Below are positions 9,972 through 18,896 of a stretch of DNA of 64,000 bases, piece after piece. The stretch lies in NCBI RefSeq assembly GCF_900143095.1, contig NZ_FRDA01000001.1, positions 319,357 to 383,356 on the forward strand, given 5' to 3'. Under the pieces are notes generated by a model. That model saw only the letters and a program-made list of their open reading frames with translations. It did not search any database and had not been told where the DNA came from. Made by a program: the position numbers and the translations under genes. The stretch is from Pseudomonas asturiensis (lineage in GTDB: Bacteria > Pseudomonadota > Gammaproteobacteria > Pseudomonadales > Pseudomonadaceae). The first letter of the stretch is position 1, and each line of letters begins with the position of its first letter.

Positions 9972-10009
9972 AAAACGGCCGCGATGTCTGCACATTGCGG
10001 CCGTTTTTT
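9972..10009. terminator. Bidirectional terminator between the dehydrogenase and pbpG
   Basis: An 11-base perfect stem (AAAACGGCCGC with its complement) around a 14-base loop, with an A-run on one side and a T-run on the other. It lies between two convergent genes and can stop transcription from both. Confidence 0.88.
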
Positions 10010-10021
10010 ATCTCGCGCTGA

Positions 10022-10957
10022 TCAATCCCGAGCCTGAATACCGGTCTGCTTCATGACCAGATTCTTCTCTTTCTTGTACTGCAACGCGACTTCCGGCGCC
10101 GGGCCACTCTGACCGGTTTCCATCCACTTGCGCAGGCGGCTGGCGTCGGCAAAATGCGTGTACTTGCCGAAGGCATCAAGGATCACGACCGAAACCGGAC
10201 GGTTGGCCATGGTGGTCAACAGCACCAGGCAGTGTCCGGCCTGATTGGTGAAGCCTGTCTTGGTCAGCTTGATGTCCCAGTTTTCCTTACGCACCAGATG
10301 GTCGGTGTTGTTGAACACCAGGCTGTAGGTCGGTTTGCGGAAGGTGACGGTCTTCGTTTCGGTGGTGCTCAATTCGCTCAGCATCGGGTACTTGCGGGCG
10401 GCCATGACCAGCTTGGTCAGGTCGCGGGCTGTCGAGACGTTGTAGACCGACAGCCCGGTCGGCTCGACATACGCTGTGTGTTTCATGCCCAGCGCCTTGG
10501 CCTTGGCGTTCATCGCCAGAATGAATGCCGGATAGCCGCCCGGATAACTGTGCGCAAGGCTCGCAGCCGCGCGGTTTTCGGACGACATCAGGGTAATCAG
10601 CAACATGTCCCGACGATTCATCTCGCTGCCCAGCTTCACGCGGGAGAACACGCCTTTCATCTCCGGCGTCTGGGAGATGTTGACGGGGATGACTTCATCC
10701 ATCGACTGCTTGGCGTCCAGGACCACCATCGCTGTCATCAATTTGGTAACCGAGGCAATCGGCACGATCACGTCCGGGTTGCTGGAATACAGGACTTTGT
10801 CAGTCTGCAGGTCGATGACCATGGCGCTGCCGGAGGCCAGGTGCAGGTTGGAAGGGTCGCGATTCAGCGCGGCGGTTTCGTTTGCCAGGGTGGAAGTGGA
10901 AAATGCCGAACCCGTAAGTACACATAATAGGCTCAGAACAGACAGACGAATTTTCAA
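10022..10957 (-). CDS. pbpG: D-alanyl-D-alanine endopeptidase (PBP7)
   Basis: About 311 residues. An N-terminal signal peptide is followed by a peptidase S11 domain with the three penicillin-binding motifs: SVTK (nucleophile Ser), SEN and KTG. PBP7 cleaves D-Ala-meso-DAP crosslinks in periplasmic peptidoglycan. No ATG fits: the frame is closed by a stop just upstream and offers TTG codons at 10963 and 10957. I chose 10957 because it gives MKIRLS, the usual start of Pseudomonas PbpG proteins. It is convergent with the dehydrogenase gene. Confidence 0.9.
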   Translation of the reverse strand: MKIRLSVLSLLCVLTGSAFSTSTLANETAALNRDPSNLHLASGSAMVIDLQTDKVLYSSNPDVIVPIASVTKLMTAMVVLDAKQSMDEVIPVNISQTPEMKGVFSRVKLGSEMNRRDMLLITLMSSENRAAASLAHSYPGGYPAFILAMNAKAKALGMKHTAYVEPTGLSVYNVSTARDLTKLVMAARKYPMLSELSTTETKTVTFRKPTYSLVFNNTDHLVRKENWDIKLTKTGFTNQAGHCLVLLTTMANRPVSVVILDAFGKYTHFADASRLRKWMETGQSGPAPEVALQYKKEKNLVMKQTGIQARD

Positions 10958-11215
10958 GAGCAAGGCTCACTCGATAAAGGTGTGTTAACGAAAGGGACAA
11001 GGGAAAACCCGGCATTTTATGAGCAGGCTTTGCAGTATGTCGATGGGCGTTGTAGGGCGTTTCGTCAATAAAATCGGAAAATCGCATGTTGTTAAGTTGC
11101 TGTTAAGTAGGAAAACAGCATAAAACCGACGGCACTCTGAATAGTCGTGGTGTACAACGCTCACACCGATTAGCATTCCCTGCCATAGAAAGGTATGGAT
11201 TTCAGGAGTTACGCA

Positions 11216-11776
11216 ATGCTCAAGGGGTTTATCGGCAAGGATTACGTCGTTCTGGTCATCGCGGCTTCACTGGTCGCCGTGTTGCTGGTGCTGGCCGGTT
11301 TTTTCTCGCGGCCTTCGGATTGGGCAGGCTGGATGCAGGCCATCGCGCTGATTGTGGGCATGATGGTCGCCATTGCTGTGCCCGCCATCCAGCGCAGGCA
11401 GGAAGCGGTGCTGGCTCGCAAGCAACTGCGTGATCGCGAGACAGGTTATGCCCGCCGCATGCAGTACTTGTGCGGTGAACTGAGCGAATTGCACGGGCGC
11501 ATCAATCTTAACCTCGCGCACCTGCGCGCCAGTGATCGTCACAGCCTGAAGTTCACGTTGCAGGATTACCTTCATCGCCTGTTCGAATCCCACAAGCAGG
11601 ACCTGAACGATGACCGCGTGGTACTGGCCTACGAATTGCGGCAGGTGGCCAATGACCTGATCGACGAACTGGACAGCGGTCGCAATGATCGCGTGGTGTT
11701 CATGGCGCTGGAAAAGCGTTTGCAGAAGCTGACGCACCGCTGCCAGGTCAATGCGGCCATGGCCGAGCGTACGTGA
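11216..11776 (+). CDS. Conserved membrane protein of unknown function
   Basis: About 186 residues. Two transmembrane segments lie at roughly residues 11-32 and 40-58, followed by a charged cytoplasmic helical region rich in Arg, Leu and Glu that is probably coiled coil. The layout (two N-terminal helices plus a soluble tail) recalls small mechanosensing or scaffold proteins, but I recognise no family. The ATG at 11216 follows CAGGAG at good distance; an ATG 21 bases earlier lacks this. It is a single-gene unit. Confidence 0.7.
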   Translation: MLKGFIGKDYVVLVIAASLVAVLLVLAGFFSRPSDWAGWMQAIALIVGMMVAIAVPAIQRRQEAVLARKQLRDRETGYARRMQYLCGELSELHGRINLNLAHLRASDRHSLKFTLQDYLHRLFESHKQDLNDDRVVLAYELRQVANDLIDELDSGRNDRVVFMALEKRLQKLTHRCQVNAAMAERT

Positions 11777-11849
11777 TCGGGGTTGCTCTGTAGATTGACT
11801 CCACAGCGCAGCGCGTCACGCACAGCCCCTTGTGTACTGGCCTGCCAAA

Positions 11850-11876
11850 TAAAAAAACCGCATCAAACGATGCGGT
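11850..11876 (-). terminator. Terminator for the 60-residue protein gene
   Basis: Perfect eight-base stem (ACCGCATC) with a four-base loop. On the minus strand it is followed by a run of seven T, 47 bases beyond the stop codon at 11923. Confidence 0.85.
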
Positions 11877-11922
11877 CAAGGGAGAGTGCGGAGCAACGCA
11901 CGAAGTTCTTTCATCAAAGGGC

Positions 11923-12105
11923 TCAGCTATCCAGGACGCGACTTTTCAGCTCCTCGGAAAAAGCCTGGGCCACGGGCAGTGATGCGAAGGGGCCGCTGAC
12001 CGGTTCACCGTCCTGAATCAGGTACCAGCACGCCAACAGGCCGCGCTCTCTGAGCGGAGCCGGGACTGCACTGCCTACCACCGACATGATTTGAACGTTG
12101 TTCAT
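11923..12105 (-). CDS. Small conserved protein of unknown function (60 residues)
   Basis: A 60-residue cytosolic protein with no membrane segment or signal peptide. It is supported as a real gene by a near-perfect ribosome binding site (AAGGAGGTT) in front of the ATG and a strong terminator downstream. Aromatic and hydrophobic residues in the middle (LLACWYLIQDGEPVSGPF) suggest a small folded domain. Function unknown; it forms a transcription unit of its own. Confidence 0.75.
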   Translation of the reverse strand: MNNVQIMSVVGSAVPAPLRERGLLACWYLIQDGEPVSGPFASLPVAQAFSEELKSRVLDS

Positions 12106-12242
12106 AGCAACCTCCTTCTTTCCATGGCGCTACTTTACGAGTTGATCGCTGCGGGCAGAAATCGACGCTCTCAATAGTCGTCATTGACGGGAACGAGGGT
12201 CCGGCACGTTGCGGCAATACGCCCGGGTGTGAACAAGAAATG

Positions 12243-12270
12243 AAAAACCCGCCGATAAAGGCGGGTTTTT
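12243..12270 (-). terminator. Terminator for the proline/tyrosine-rich secreted protein
   Basis: Perfect 11-base stem (AAAAACCCGCC) with a six-base loop and a T-run on the minus strand, seven bases beyond the stop codon at 12277. Confidence 0.88.
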
Positions 12271-12276
12271 GTGCTG

Positions 12277-12648
12277 TTACCAGCGACCATGCGGGCCGTA
12301 GCCCTGGTAGTAACCTGGAGGCGGCCCGTCATAACGACGATAGTAACGTGGTGGCGGAGCCGGATAGCGCTCTACGACCTCATACGCGGGCTGCTGATAA
12401 TAAACCACTGGCGGCGGAGGCGGCGGCGCGTAGTAAACCTGCTGCACCGGTGGCTGATAGTAAACCGGCTGACGCTCGACATAGACCGTTCTGTCACGGC
12501 TGGACGATACCGCTGCTCCCACCACAGCCGCGCCTACCAAAGCACCTACCACGGCTGGGCCACCCCAGCCACGATGATCGGCGTTCGCCTGGCCTGCCAA
12601 GGCCAACGCACCTATAAACAAGGCAATCTTGGGGATTTGACGAATCAT
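12277..12648 (-). CDS. Exported proline/tyrosine-rich protein with glycine-alanine segment
   Basis: A 123-residue protein. Residues 1-23 are a signal peptide with a likely cleavage after QANA. Residues about 28-48 are a Gly/Ala/Val stretch resembling the glycine-zipper segments of outer-membrane-associated proteins, and the rest is low-complexity sequence dominated by Pro, Tyr and Arg with repeated YYQPP and PPPPPP. Such proteins are common in Pseudomonas and are usually stress-inducible envelope proteins of unknown role. It has its own terminator. Confidence 0.75.
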   Translation of the reverse strand: MIRQIPKIALFIGALALAGQANADHRGWGGPAVVGALVGAAVVGAAVSSSRDRTVYVERQPVYYQPPVQQVYYAPPPPPPVVYYQQPAYEVVERYPAPPPRYYRRYDGPPPGYYQGYGPHGRW

Positions 12649-12871
12649 GAGTGTTCCTCGCTTTCAACCCGTTGTCGCGGGCCTGCATTACTCTCAAGCA
12701 CTGCCACGGGATAACTCTAAGACATCGAATTTGTAAAAAACTGCGAAATCGTTGAGTAAATTTTATGTAAGGTGCTTTCGATCCAGAGTGCCAGGCAACG
12801 ATATCGTGGCCGGCAAGGCGCAGTGTACGCCTGGCACACCGCTTTAATCCAATACCGTTCGGGAGAAAACG

Positions 12872-13684
12872 ATGGCCATTACTGCCAACAGGGACACGTT
12901 ACTGTGCATGTCCATGGCGGCACGCCCAGGAAACTTCGGCGTACGCTTCCATAACCATCTTTATGAACAGTTGGGCCTCAATTACTACTACAAGACCTTC
13001 GCTCCCAATGACCTCGCGGCTGCGGTGGCGGGTATCCGGGCGCTGGGCATTCGCGGCAGCGCGGTGTCGATGCCTTTCAAGGAAGACTGCATCGCACTGG
13101 TCGACGAACTGGATGCTTCAGCGGCGGCCATTCAGTCAATCAATACCATCGTCAACACCGACGGGCATCTCAAGGCGTTCAATACCGATTACATCGCGGT
13201 CGCTCAGCTCATGCAAAGCCATGCCGTCCCCCACACCGCGTTTGCCTTGCGTGGCAGCGGTGGCATGGCCAAGGCCGTGGCCTTCGCGCTGCGCGACGCA
13301 GGGTTCACCGACGGTCTGATCGTGGCCCGTAATGAGCAGGCCGGAAAGCGTCTGGCTGAAGCCTGTGGTTTTCGCTGGCAAGCCGAGCTGGGCAATGAGC
13401 GTCCGGCGTTGCTGGTCAACGTTACGCCGTTGGGCATGACCGGCGCACAGGCTGATGAGCTGGCGTTCGACGAGCAGGCCATCGAAGCGGCCCAAACGAT
13501 TTTCGATGTGGTGGCCACACCTGCCGAAACACCGCTGATCCAGGCCGCCCGCCGTCTGGGCAAAAAGGTCATCAGCGGTGATGAAGTCGCGGCCATTCAG
13601 GCGCTTGAGCAGTTCGTGCTGTACACCGGCGTTCGCCCGACCGATGAGCAATATCAGAAGGCGGCGGCCTTCGCCCGAGGCTGA
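12872..13684 (+). CDS. Shikimate 5-dehydrogenase-like protein
   Basis: A 270-residue protein of the shikimate/quinate dehydrogenase superfamily. The substrate domain includes SMPFKED, where the Lys of the catalytic Lys-Asp pair sits, and FNTDYIA with its Asp. The nucleotide domain begins at GSGGMAKAV rather than the usual GAGGA. These features match the shikimate-dehydrogenase-like (SdhL/HI0607) branch rather than biosynthetic AroE, and such proteins have low or different activity. It is an isolated gene convergent with yceH. Confidence 0.83.
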   Translation: MAITANRDTLLCMSMAARPGNFGVRFHNHLYEQLGLNYYYKTFAPNDLAAAVAGIRALGIRGSAVSMPFKEDCIALVDELDASAAAIQSINTIVNTDGHLKAFNTDYIAVAQLMQSHAVPHTAFALRGSGGMAKAVAFALRDAGFTDGLIVARNEQAGKRLAEACGFRWQAELGNERPALLVNVTPLGMTGAQADELAFDEQAIEAAQTIFDVVATPAETPLIQAARRLGKKVISGDEVAAIQALEQFVLYTGVRPTDEQYQKAAAFARG

Positions 13685-13697
13685 GCCGCCTGCGCTG

Positions 13698-14366
13698 TCA
13701 CTGCTGTTCGAGCTTTGCCAGCCGCTCTTCGAGCGCGGCGACACGTGCCTCAAGCTCGTCAATGCGCTCGTTCGACGCTGTGCCGGCGGCGCTGCGGTCC
13801 GGCGCAGTCTGGCGATGGGCGAGTAGCGCTTGCAGGTCGTCAGGGTCGCCCAGCGTGTGCATGTAGCGGTCCTCGCGCTGACCCGCCTGACGCGGCACCA
13901 GCATGGCCAGGTTTCTGGCGATCAGCCGTTCCAGTTGGTGGACAACCTGCTCGGCATCTTCGAAGTCGTGCATCCGGTTGCTGCGCGTCATCAGCTCATT
14001 CACCGTCTGCGGGCCGCGCAACAGCAGCAGGCCGGTCAGGATGACCTGGGCGGGTACAAGCTCCAGCGCCTTGTCGACCTTGTGTTCCCAGCGGTCGGCG
14101 CGGCTGCCCATCACCAGCCGTGTCAACCCGCGGCCCTCCAGCGCTCGCAGGCTCTGGCCCACCTGACCCTGAGTCAGGTTCATGACCGGGTCACGGCTGG
14201 TTTTCTGGTTGCAGGCCAGCACCAGCGCGTTGAGGGTCAGCGGGTAGGTCTCGGGGTTGGTCGCCTGCTTTTCGATCAGACAGCCCAGAATGCGCACTTC
14301 GGTACTGCTGAGCTGCAAGGTTTCTGCCGTGTCTGGCGCTTCGGTCGAGGAGGGTTCGGTGGACAT
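13698..14366 (-). CDS. yceH: DUF480 family protein YceH
   Basis: A 222-residue protein of the YceH/DUF480 family. Two winged-helix domains occupy residues about 18-180, with the diagnostic starts [11 protein letters not shown] and [17 protein letters not shown]-terminal leucine/glutamate helix ([19 protein letters not shown]) is a short coiled coil, probably for oligomerisation. The fold suggests DNA binding but no regulon is established. It ends 13 bases from the convergent shikimate-dehydrogenase-like gene. Confidence 0.88.
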   Translation of the reverse strand: MSTEPSSTEAPDTAETLQLSSTEVRILGCLIEKQATNPETYPLTLNALVLACNQKTSRDPVMNLTQGQVGQSLRALEGRGLTRLVMGSRADRWEHKVDKALELVPAQVILTGLLLLRGPQTVNELMTRSNRMHDFEDAEQVVHQLERLIARNLAMLVPRQAGQREDRYMHTLGDPDDLQALLAHRQTAPDRSAAGTASNERIDELEARVAALEERLAKLEQQ

Positions 14367-14510
14367 GGACGCTTCCCTGAGTAATGGCGGTGGATCAGCC
14401 TATGAGGTGTTGCAGTTTTTTGCCAGCGCATACGCACGGTCTTTCAAAAGACTCGGGGTCTTTCGTGTTCGGCAGGTCTATAATTGCGCCTTTCTCACTC
14501 AGGATATGTC

Positions 14511-15020
14511 ATGTCTATCTCCCTGTACGCCGCTTCGATTCCTGTCTTCCAGCAAATGCTCAACGCGCTGAGCGACGTTCTGACCAAGGCTGAAACCCAC
14601 GCGACCGAGAAGAAGATCCAGCCTCCGGCATTGCTTCAGGCGCGTCTGTTCCCGGACATGTTGCCATTCACCCGTCAGGTACAGATCGCTGTGGATTTCG
14701 CCAAGGGTGCTTCGGCGCGACTGGCCGGTGTCGAGATTCCGGTCTATGAAGACACGGAAACCAGCTTTGCCGAGCTTCAGGCGCTGTTGGCCAAGACGCT
14801 TGAATTCATCGGCAGCATCAAGCCTGAGCAGGTCGATGGCAACGAAGGTATCGAAATCGTGCTGCGCCCAGGCACCGAAAAAGAGCGCCGCTTGAACGGC
14901 CAGGCTTATCTGCTGAGCTACGCCTTGCCGCAGTTCTTCTTCCACGTGACCACGGCTTACGACCTGCTGCGCCACAATGGCGTCGAGATCGGCAAGCGCG
15001 ATTTCATGGGCAAGTTCTAA
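14511..15020 (+). CDS. DUF1993 family protein
   Basis: A 169-residue protein with the DUF1993 signature: Y-A-A-S-I-P-V-F near the start, RLFPDMLPFTRQVQ in the middle and a C-terminal FFHVTTAYDLLRHNGVEIGK. The fold belongs with the DinB-like four-helix metal-binding proteins; function unknown. The ATG at 14511 lies shortly after CAGGAT. It stands between yceH, read away from it, and an MFS transporter gene. Confidence 0.85.
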   Translation: MSISLYAASIPVFQQMLNALSDVLTKAETHATEKKIQPPALLQARLFPDMLPFTRQVQIAVDFAKGASARLAGVEIPVYEDTETSFAELQALLAKTLEFIGSIKPEQVDGNEGIEIVLRPGTEKERRLNGQAYLLSYALPQFFFHVTTAYDLLRHNGVEIGKRDFMGKF

Positions 15021-15058
15021 GGTTGTCGCGTTAAGTCGGATACGCCCTCTCGTCAGGT

Positions 15059-15082
15059 GTCGTTGCCAGCACAGGCAACGAC
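15059..15082 (+). terminator. Hairpin after the DUF1993 gene
   Basis: A nine-base perfect stem (GTCGTTGCC) with a six-base loop, 39 bases after the DUF1993 stop codon. It lacks a T-run, so it may be only a weak terminator. Confidence 0.35.
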
Positions 15083-15173
15083 GCCAGACTCGCGTCACAG
15101 TCGATACTGATGTTTACTCGTTCATCGCAGGCGCACCCCTTGGGTGAGCCTGTGTCGTTGTTGTGGAGTGTTG

Positions 15174-16328
15174 ATGTTATTGCCCATTCTGCTGTTGTCA
15201 GCCGCCGGGTTTACCGTGCTGACCACAGAGTTCGTCATCGTCGGCCTTTTGCCTGCCATGGCTCGTGATCTGCAGGTCACCGTGCCTCAGGCGGGTTTGC
15301 TGGTGACCCTGTTCGCGTTCACCGTGGCTGCGTTTGGCCCATTCCTGACGGCGTATTGTTCGCGCTTCAATCGCAAGCGTTTGTTCGTGGGCATTCTGAT
15401 TCTGTTCGGGCTCTCCAATGCGCTGGCAGCGCTGGCCCCAAACATCGCGGTCATGGGGCTTGCCCGGCTGATCCCGGCATTGGGGCTGCCGGTATTCTGG
15501 GCGTTGGCCAGCGAAACGGCGGTGGACATTGTCGGTCCGAAGTTCGCGGGGCGGGCGATTGCTCGAATCGGTTTCGGAATTGTGTGCGCCACCGTGTTCG
15601 GCATCCCGGTTGGTACGTTGATTTCCGATGCATTCGGCTGGCGGACGGCATTTGCAGCCCTGTCGGTGCTGGCTTTTGCCAAGGCGCTGCTGCTGACGGT
15701 GTACCTGCCCAAAACCATCATCACAAAAGATCCGGTTTCCATGCTCAGTCAGTTCGGCATCCTGCGCAGCCCATTGATGCAGGGTCACGTGCTGCTGTCG
15801 GTACTGGTGTTCAGTGGCATGTTCACGGCCTATACCTACCTGGCAGACATGCTGGAGCGTCTGGCCGGTTTCGACGGCACGCTGGTCGGCTGGTGCCTCA
15901 TGGGTTTTGGTGCCGTCGGGCTGCTCGGCAACTCGCTGGGCGGGCGCATGGTGGACCGACATCCACTGATCGCCAGTCTGGTGTTCTGTGCATTCATGGT
16001 GGTGGGCATGGTAGCGGTGGTGCCGAGCATACACTCCTACTTCGCCCTGGCACTTGCACTGGCGGTGTGGGGCGTGACCCAGGCTGCGTTGTTTCTGGTC
16101 AGCCATGTACGCCTGATCAAGGCTGCGCCTGAGGCACCGGCGTTCGCCGCATCACTGAATATCGCTGGTGCCAATCTGGGGATCGGCATCGGCGCAGTCA
16201 TTGGCGGGCGGGTGATCGATCACCTGGGGCTTGGCAAGCTTGGCTTTGCCGCAGCCGGGATCATTTTTCTGGCGATCGTACTGGCCGGGCTGTTGATGAA
16301 GAGCAGGCCCGCACCGATACCCGCCTAA
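15174..16328 (+). CDS. MFS transporter (DHA1 drug/sugar efflux type)
   Basis: About 384 residues with 12 predicted membrane helices. The N-terminal half carries the TEFVIVGLLP start and a MFS motif-A-like loop; the repeat begins again near residue 195. It resembles the YdhP/AraJ-type proton-driven exporters; the substrate is unknown. The ATG at 15174 has GTGGAG upstream. Its stop codon overlaps the end of the convergent nhaR gene by four bases. Adjacent placement of a transporter and a regulator suggests, but does not prove, regulation by NhaR. Confidence 0.85.
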   Translation: MLLPILLLSAAGFTVLTTEFVIVGLLPAMARDLQVTVPQAGLLVTLFAFTVAAFGPFLTAYCSRFNRKRLFVGILILFGLSNALAALAPNIAVMGLARLIPALGLPVFWALASETAVDIVGPKFAGRAIARIGFGIVCATVFGIPVGTLISDAFGWRTAFAALSVLAFAKALLLTVYLPKTIITKDPVSMLSQFGILRSPLMQGHVLLSVLVFSGMFTAYTYLADMLERLAGFDGTLVGWCLMGFGAVGLLGNSLGGRMVDRHPLIASLVFCAFMVVGMVAVVPSIHSYFALALALAVWGVTQAALFLVSHVRLIKAAPEAPAFAASLNIAGANLGIGIGAVIGGRVIDHLGLGKLGFAAAGIIFLAIVLAGLLMKSRPAPIPA

Positions 16329-17227
16329 ACGCCGTCGGTGAACAACTGGTTACGCGCACCCTCGGCGATGGCGACCACGGCGGGGTGCCGGACCTTGCGC
16401 TCTACAGTGATTGCGTAGAACGATTCTGTCACCGCATCGGTCCGGCCGATGACGTCTACGCCATACTGACTCTGTACCTCGTCCGCGATCACGCTGGGCG
16501 CCACGAACACGCCGCTGCCTGATTTCCCGAAAGCCTTCATCAGCGCGCTGTCATCGAATTCGCCGACGATGCGCGGCTGGAGTTTCAGCTCGGCGAACCA
16601 CCGCATCAGCCGACCCCGCACGACCGTTTCCTGGCCGGGTATCAACAGCGGTGCGCCATGCATGCAGTGCGGGAAATCATTCCCGATACGCTCAGCCACT
16701 TCCCGGGTCGCAAAAAAGCTTACGCCGCATTCTCCCAGCTTCTGGCTATGGCCCTTGATGTCCAGGTGAGGCGGCATCGGGCTGTCGGAAATCACCATGT
16801 CCAGACGTTGAATAGCCAGGTCGGCCAGCAGCCGTTCGAGTTTGTCCTCACGGCAGGTGATGCGGATCGATTCATCAAGATCCATCGTCGGCGCAATCAG
16901 GTGGTAGACGATGGATTTGGGCACGACATCTGCCACGCCAATCCGAAACAGCAGTTGTTGTTCGTCAGGGTGTGAGCTCAGCAGGGTCTCAAGTTCGTTG
17001 CCCAACTGAAACATCTGCTCGGCATAGGGCAGCGCCATACGGCCGGCCTCGGTCATTTCCAGCTGGCGACCCACGCGCTGGAAAAGATCCACGCCCAACG
17101 CTGTTTCCAGCAGGCTTATCTGACCGCTGACGGTCTGTGGCGTGAGGTTCAACTGCTCGCATGCCCGCACGATGCTGCCGGTCTTGGCCACGATCCAGAA
17201 GTAGTGCAGTTGACGGTAATTGAGCAT
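16325..17227 (-). CDS. nhaR: LysR-family transcriptional activator NhaR
   Basis: A 300-residue LysR-type regulator. The N-terminal helix-turn-helix (residues about 5-62, including the diagnostic YFWIVAKTGSIV and LTPQTVSGQI) and the effector domain (GVADVVPKS, GECGVSF, GEFDDSALMKAFG) align well with E. coli NhaR, which senses sodium and activates the nhaA antiporter gene. No antiporter gene is adjacent here; the neighbour is an MFS pump ending tail to tail. Confidence 0.87.
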   Translation of the reverse strand: MLNYRQLHYFWIVAKTGSIVRACEQLNLTPQTVSGQISLLETALGVDLFQRVGRQLEMTEAGRMALPYAEQMFQLGNELETLLSSHPDEQQLLFRIGVADVVPKSIVYHLIAPTMDLDESIRITCREDKLERLLADLAIQRLDMVISDSPMPPHLDIKGHSQKLGECGVSFFATREVAERIGNDFPHCMHGAPLLIPGQETVVRGRLMRWFAELKLQPRIVGEFDDSALMKAFGKSGSGVFVAPSVIADEVQSQYGVDVIGRTDAVTESFYAITVERKVRHPAVVAIAEGARNQLFTDGV

Positions 17228-17359
17228 GTCGATTCCCGATTCGTTAAAACCGAAGTATATCGCTTATAAAATCGAATTTTCCTGATGTTTCCGTTTCCCT
17301 AGAATGCTGTTCCAACGCCGGACCGAAAGCACTGTCCGGCCTTGACTGTCGAGGGACAC

Positions 17360-17602
17360 ATGAAAAAATCATTTTACGCTGTACTATTGGGCGGTTCGCT
17401 GCTGGTAATGGCAGGGTGCGATCAGATCGAGTCTTCGTCAAAGCAAGTGCTGGACAAGGCCGCGGATTCAGCCAGGCAGGCGATCGACGAAACACATCAG
17501 GCGGCAACCAAGGCGCTGGACGAGGCCAAGCGGGAACTTTCGGTGCTGGAACCGGCATCAGGCTCCGCTGAATCAGAAAGCAAACCCGGTAAAGAAATCT
17601 AA
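17360..17602 (+). CDS. Small lipoprotein with helical repeat
   Basis: An 80-residue lipoprotein. A signal peptide ends in the lipobox LVMAGC, with the acylated Cys near residue 20. The mature part is a single amphipathic, Ala/Lys/Glu-rich helix (SSKQVLDKAADSARQAID and on) likely to be coiled coil. The ATG at 17360 follows GAGGGA. It precedes the TerC-family gene by 38 bases and may be co-transcribed with it. Function unknown. Confidence 0.78.
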   Translation: MKKSFYAVLLGGSLLVMAGCDQIESSSKQVLDKAADSARQAIDETHQAATKALDEAKRELSVLEPASGSAESESKPGKEI

Positions 17603-17640
17603 CGTTCGTTCAACTATTGGCTCAGGCAGGGCAGTGATCT

Positions 17641-18399
17641 ATGGAATACCTATTGGAACTCGTGACCAGTCCAGCCGCCTGGATTGCACTGGCGACACTG
17701 GTCGTGATGGAAGTGGTACTGGGTATCGATAACCTGATCTTTATCTCGATCATCACCAACAAGCTGCCGGAACACCAGCGTGAGAAGGCCAGGAAGCTGG
17801 GCATCGGCATGGCGTTGGTCATGCGCCTGGGCCTGCTCAGCACCGTGGCGTACATCGTGCAGTTGACCGAGCCGGTGTTTGAAATGTTTGGTCAGGCCTT
17901 CTCGTGGAAGGACATGATCCTGATCGCCGGTGGTTTGTTCCTGGTCTGGAAAGCGACAACGGAAATCCATCACAGCATGGACGTGAAGACCGAGGAAGAG
18001 AAAACCTTGAGCGCCACCGTTGCGTTGACCATGGGTAGCGCGATCGTTCAGATCCTGATGCTGGACCTGGTGTTCTCCATCGACAGCATCATCACTGCTG
18101 TGGGCATGACCGAGCACTTGCCGATCATGATCATCGCTGTCGTGAGTGCCGTAGTGGTAATGCTGGTTGCCGCCAACCCGCTGGCGAAGTTCATCAACGA
18201 CAACCCGACAGTGGTCATGTTGGCGCTGGGCTTCCTGATCATGATCGGTATGACGCTGATCGCCGAAGGCTTCGGTGCCCATGTTCCGAAGGGCTACATT
18301 TACGCCGCCATGACGTTCTCGGCAGCGATTGAAGGCCTGAACATGCTGGTGCGCAAGGCCAAGCGCAAGAAGGCCGCCCGTCAGGCTTCCACGGTCTGA
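17641..18399 (+). CDS. TerC family integral membrane protein
   Basis: A 252-residue membrane protein with about seven hydrophobic helices and the two TerC signatures: [11 protein letters not shown] near residue 24, and [14 protein letters not shown] near residue 140, whose Asp residues are thought to handle metal ions. Family members (YgdQ, YoaE, Alx) affect manganese homeostasis or tellurite resistance; the ion here is not known. It has its own terminator at 18416-18449. Confidence 0.88.
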   Translation: MEYLLELVTSPAAWIALATLVVMEVVLGIDNLIFISIITNKLPEHQREKARKLGIGMALVMRLGLLSTVAYIVQLTEPVFEMFGQAFSWKDMILIAGGLFLVWKATTEIHHSMDVKTEEEKTLSATVALTMGSAIVQILMLDLVFSIDSIITAVGMTEHLPIMIIAVVSAVVVMLVAANPLAKFINDNPTVVMLALGFLIMIGMTLIAEGFGAHVPKGYIYAAMTFSAAIEGLNMLVRKAKRKKAARQASTV

Positions 18400-18415
18400 T
18401 AGCGCTGTAAAAAAC

Positions 18416-18449
18416 AACGGCCGGCCCGAGCAATCGGGTCGGCCGTTTT
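18416..18449 (+). terminator. Terminator after the TerC gene
   Basis: A 14-base stem with one G-T wobble (AACGGCCGGCCCGA arm) around a GCAA tetraloop, with T-rich sequence on both sides. It can serve both the TerC gene and the convergent small membrane protein gene. Confidence 0.85.
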
Positions 18450-18496
18450 ACGTTTACAGGCTCAGCCAGCGCGACTTGATCAGGCGTGAAGTTTTC

Positions 18497-18676
18497 TCAA
18501 TGAGCCGCAGCCGGGTGAACCTTTACGGGGCTGTTCAAAGGGGGGCGACCCACAGGCGTGGCTGCATCGCTGCGCGGGTGATGGCGGCGGGAAATACGCA
18601 GCACTCCCCACAGCATGGCGCACGCCACAGCAAGCCACGAAGCGATCAGCATCACGATTGTCAATTCCAGGCTCAT
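18497..18676 (-). CDS. Small single-pass membrane protein
   Basis: A 59-residue protein starting at the ATG at 18676, preceded by a strong GGAGG. One transmembrane helix covers residues about 4-24 (hydrophobic, with Trp). The tail is basic and proline-rich (RRHHPRS, then PPLNSPVK), probably cytoplasmic. No family recognised. The strong ribosome binding site is the main evidence that it is expressed. Confidence 0.6.
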   Translation of the reverse strand: MSLELTIVMLIASWLAVACAMLWGVLRISRRHHPRSDAATPVGRPPLNSPVKVHPAAAH

Positions 18677-18896
18677 AACTGCCTCCGTCATTCCTGCTTT
18701 GTGTTGCATTCCTGATAACTGACAGTCTAGTACTGGGCATGTTTCGATTAATTGACCAATGGCGTTCTGGTATGACCGATTCGATCTATCGGCTTCGCCT
18801 GACTGCGCCCAAAGGCTATACCGGACTCGCCGAGGGCTCTATGATCCGCATTCAGGTCGAGTGATGATTGCTCGATGTCAGTTGAAGTGAGTGAAC

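Noticed and set aside
8617..9993. A 458-codon open frame antisense to the aldehyde dehydrogenase
   Set aside because: High-GC codon bias produces long antisense frames; the plus-strand protein has full family motifs and this one has none.
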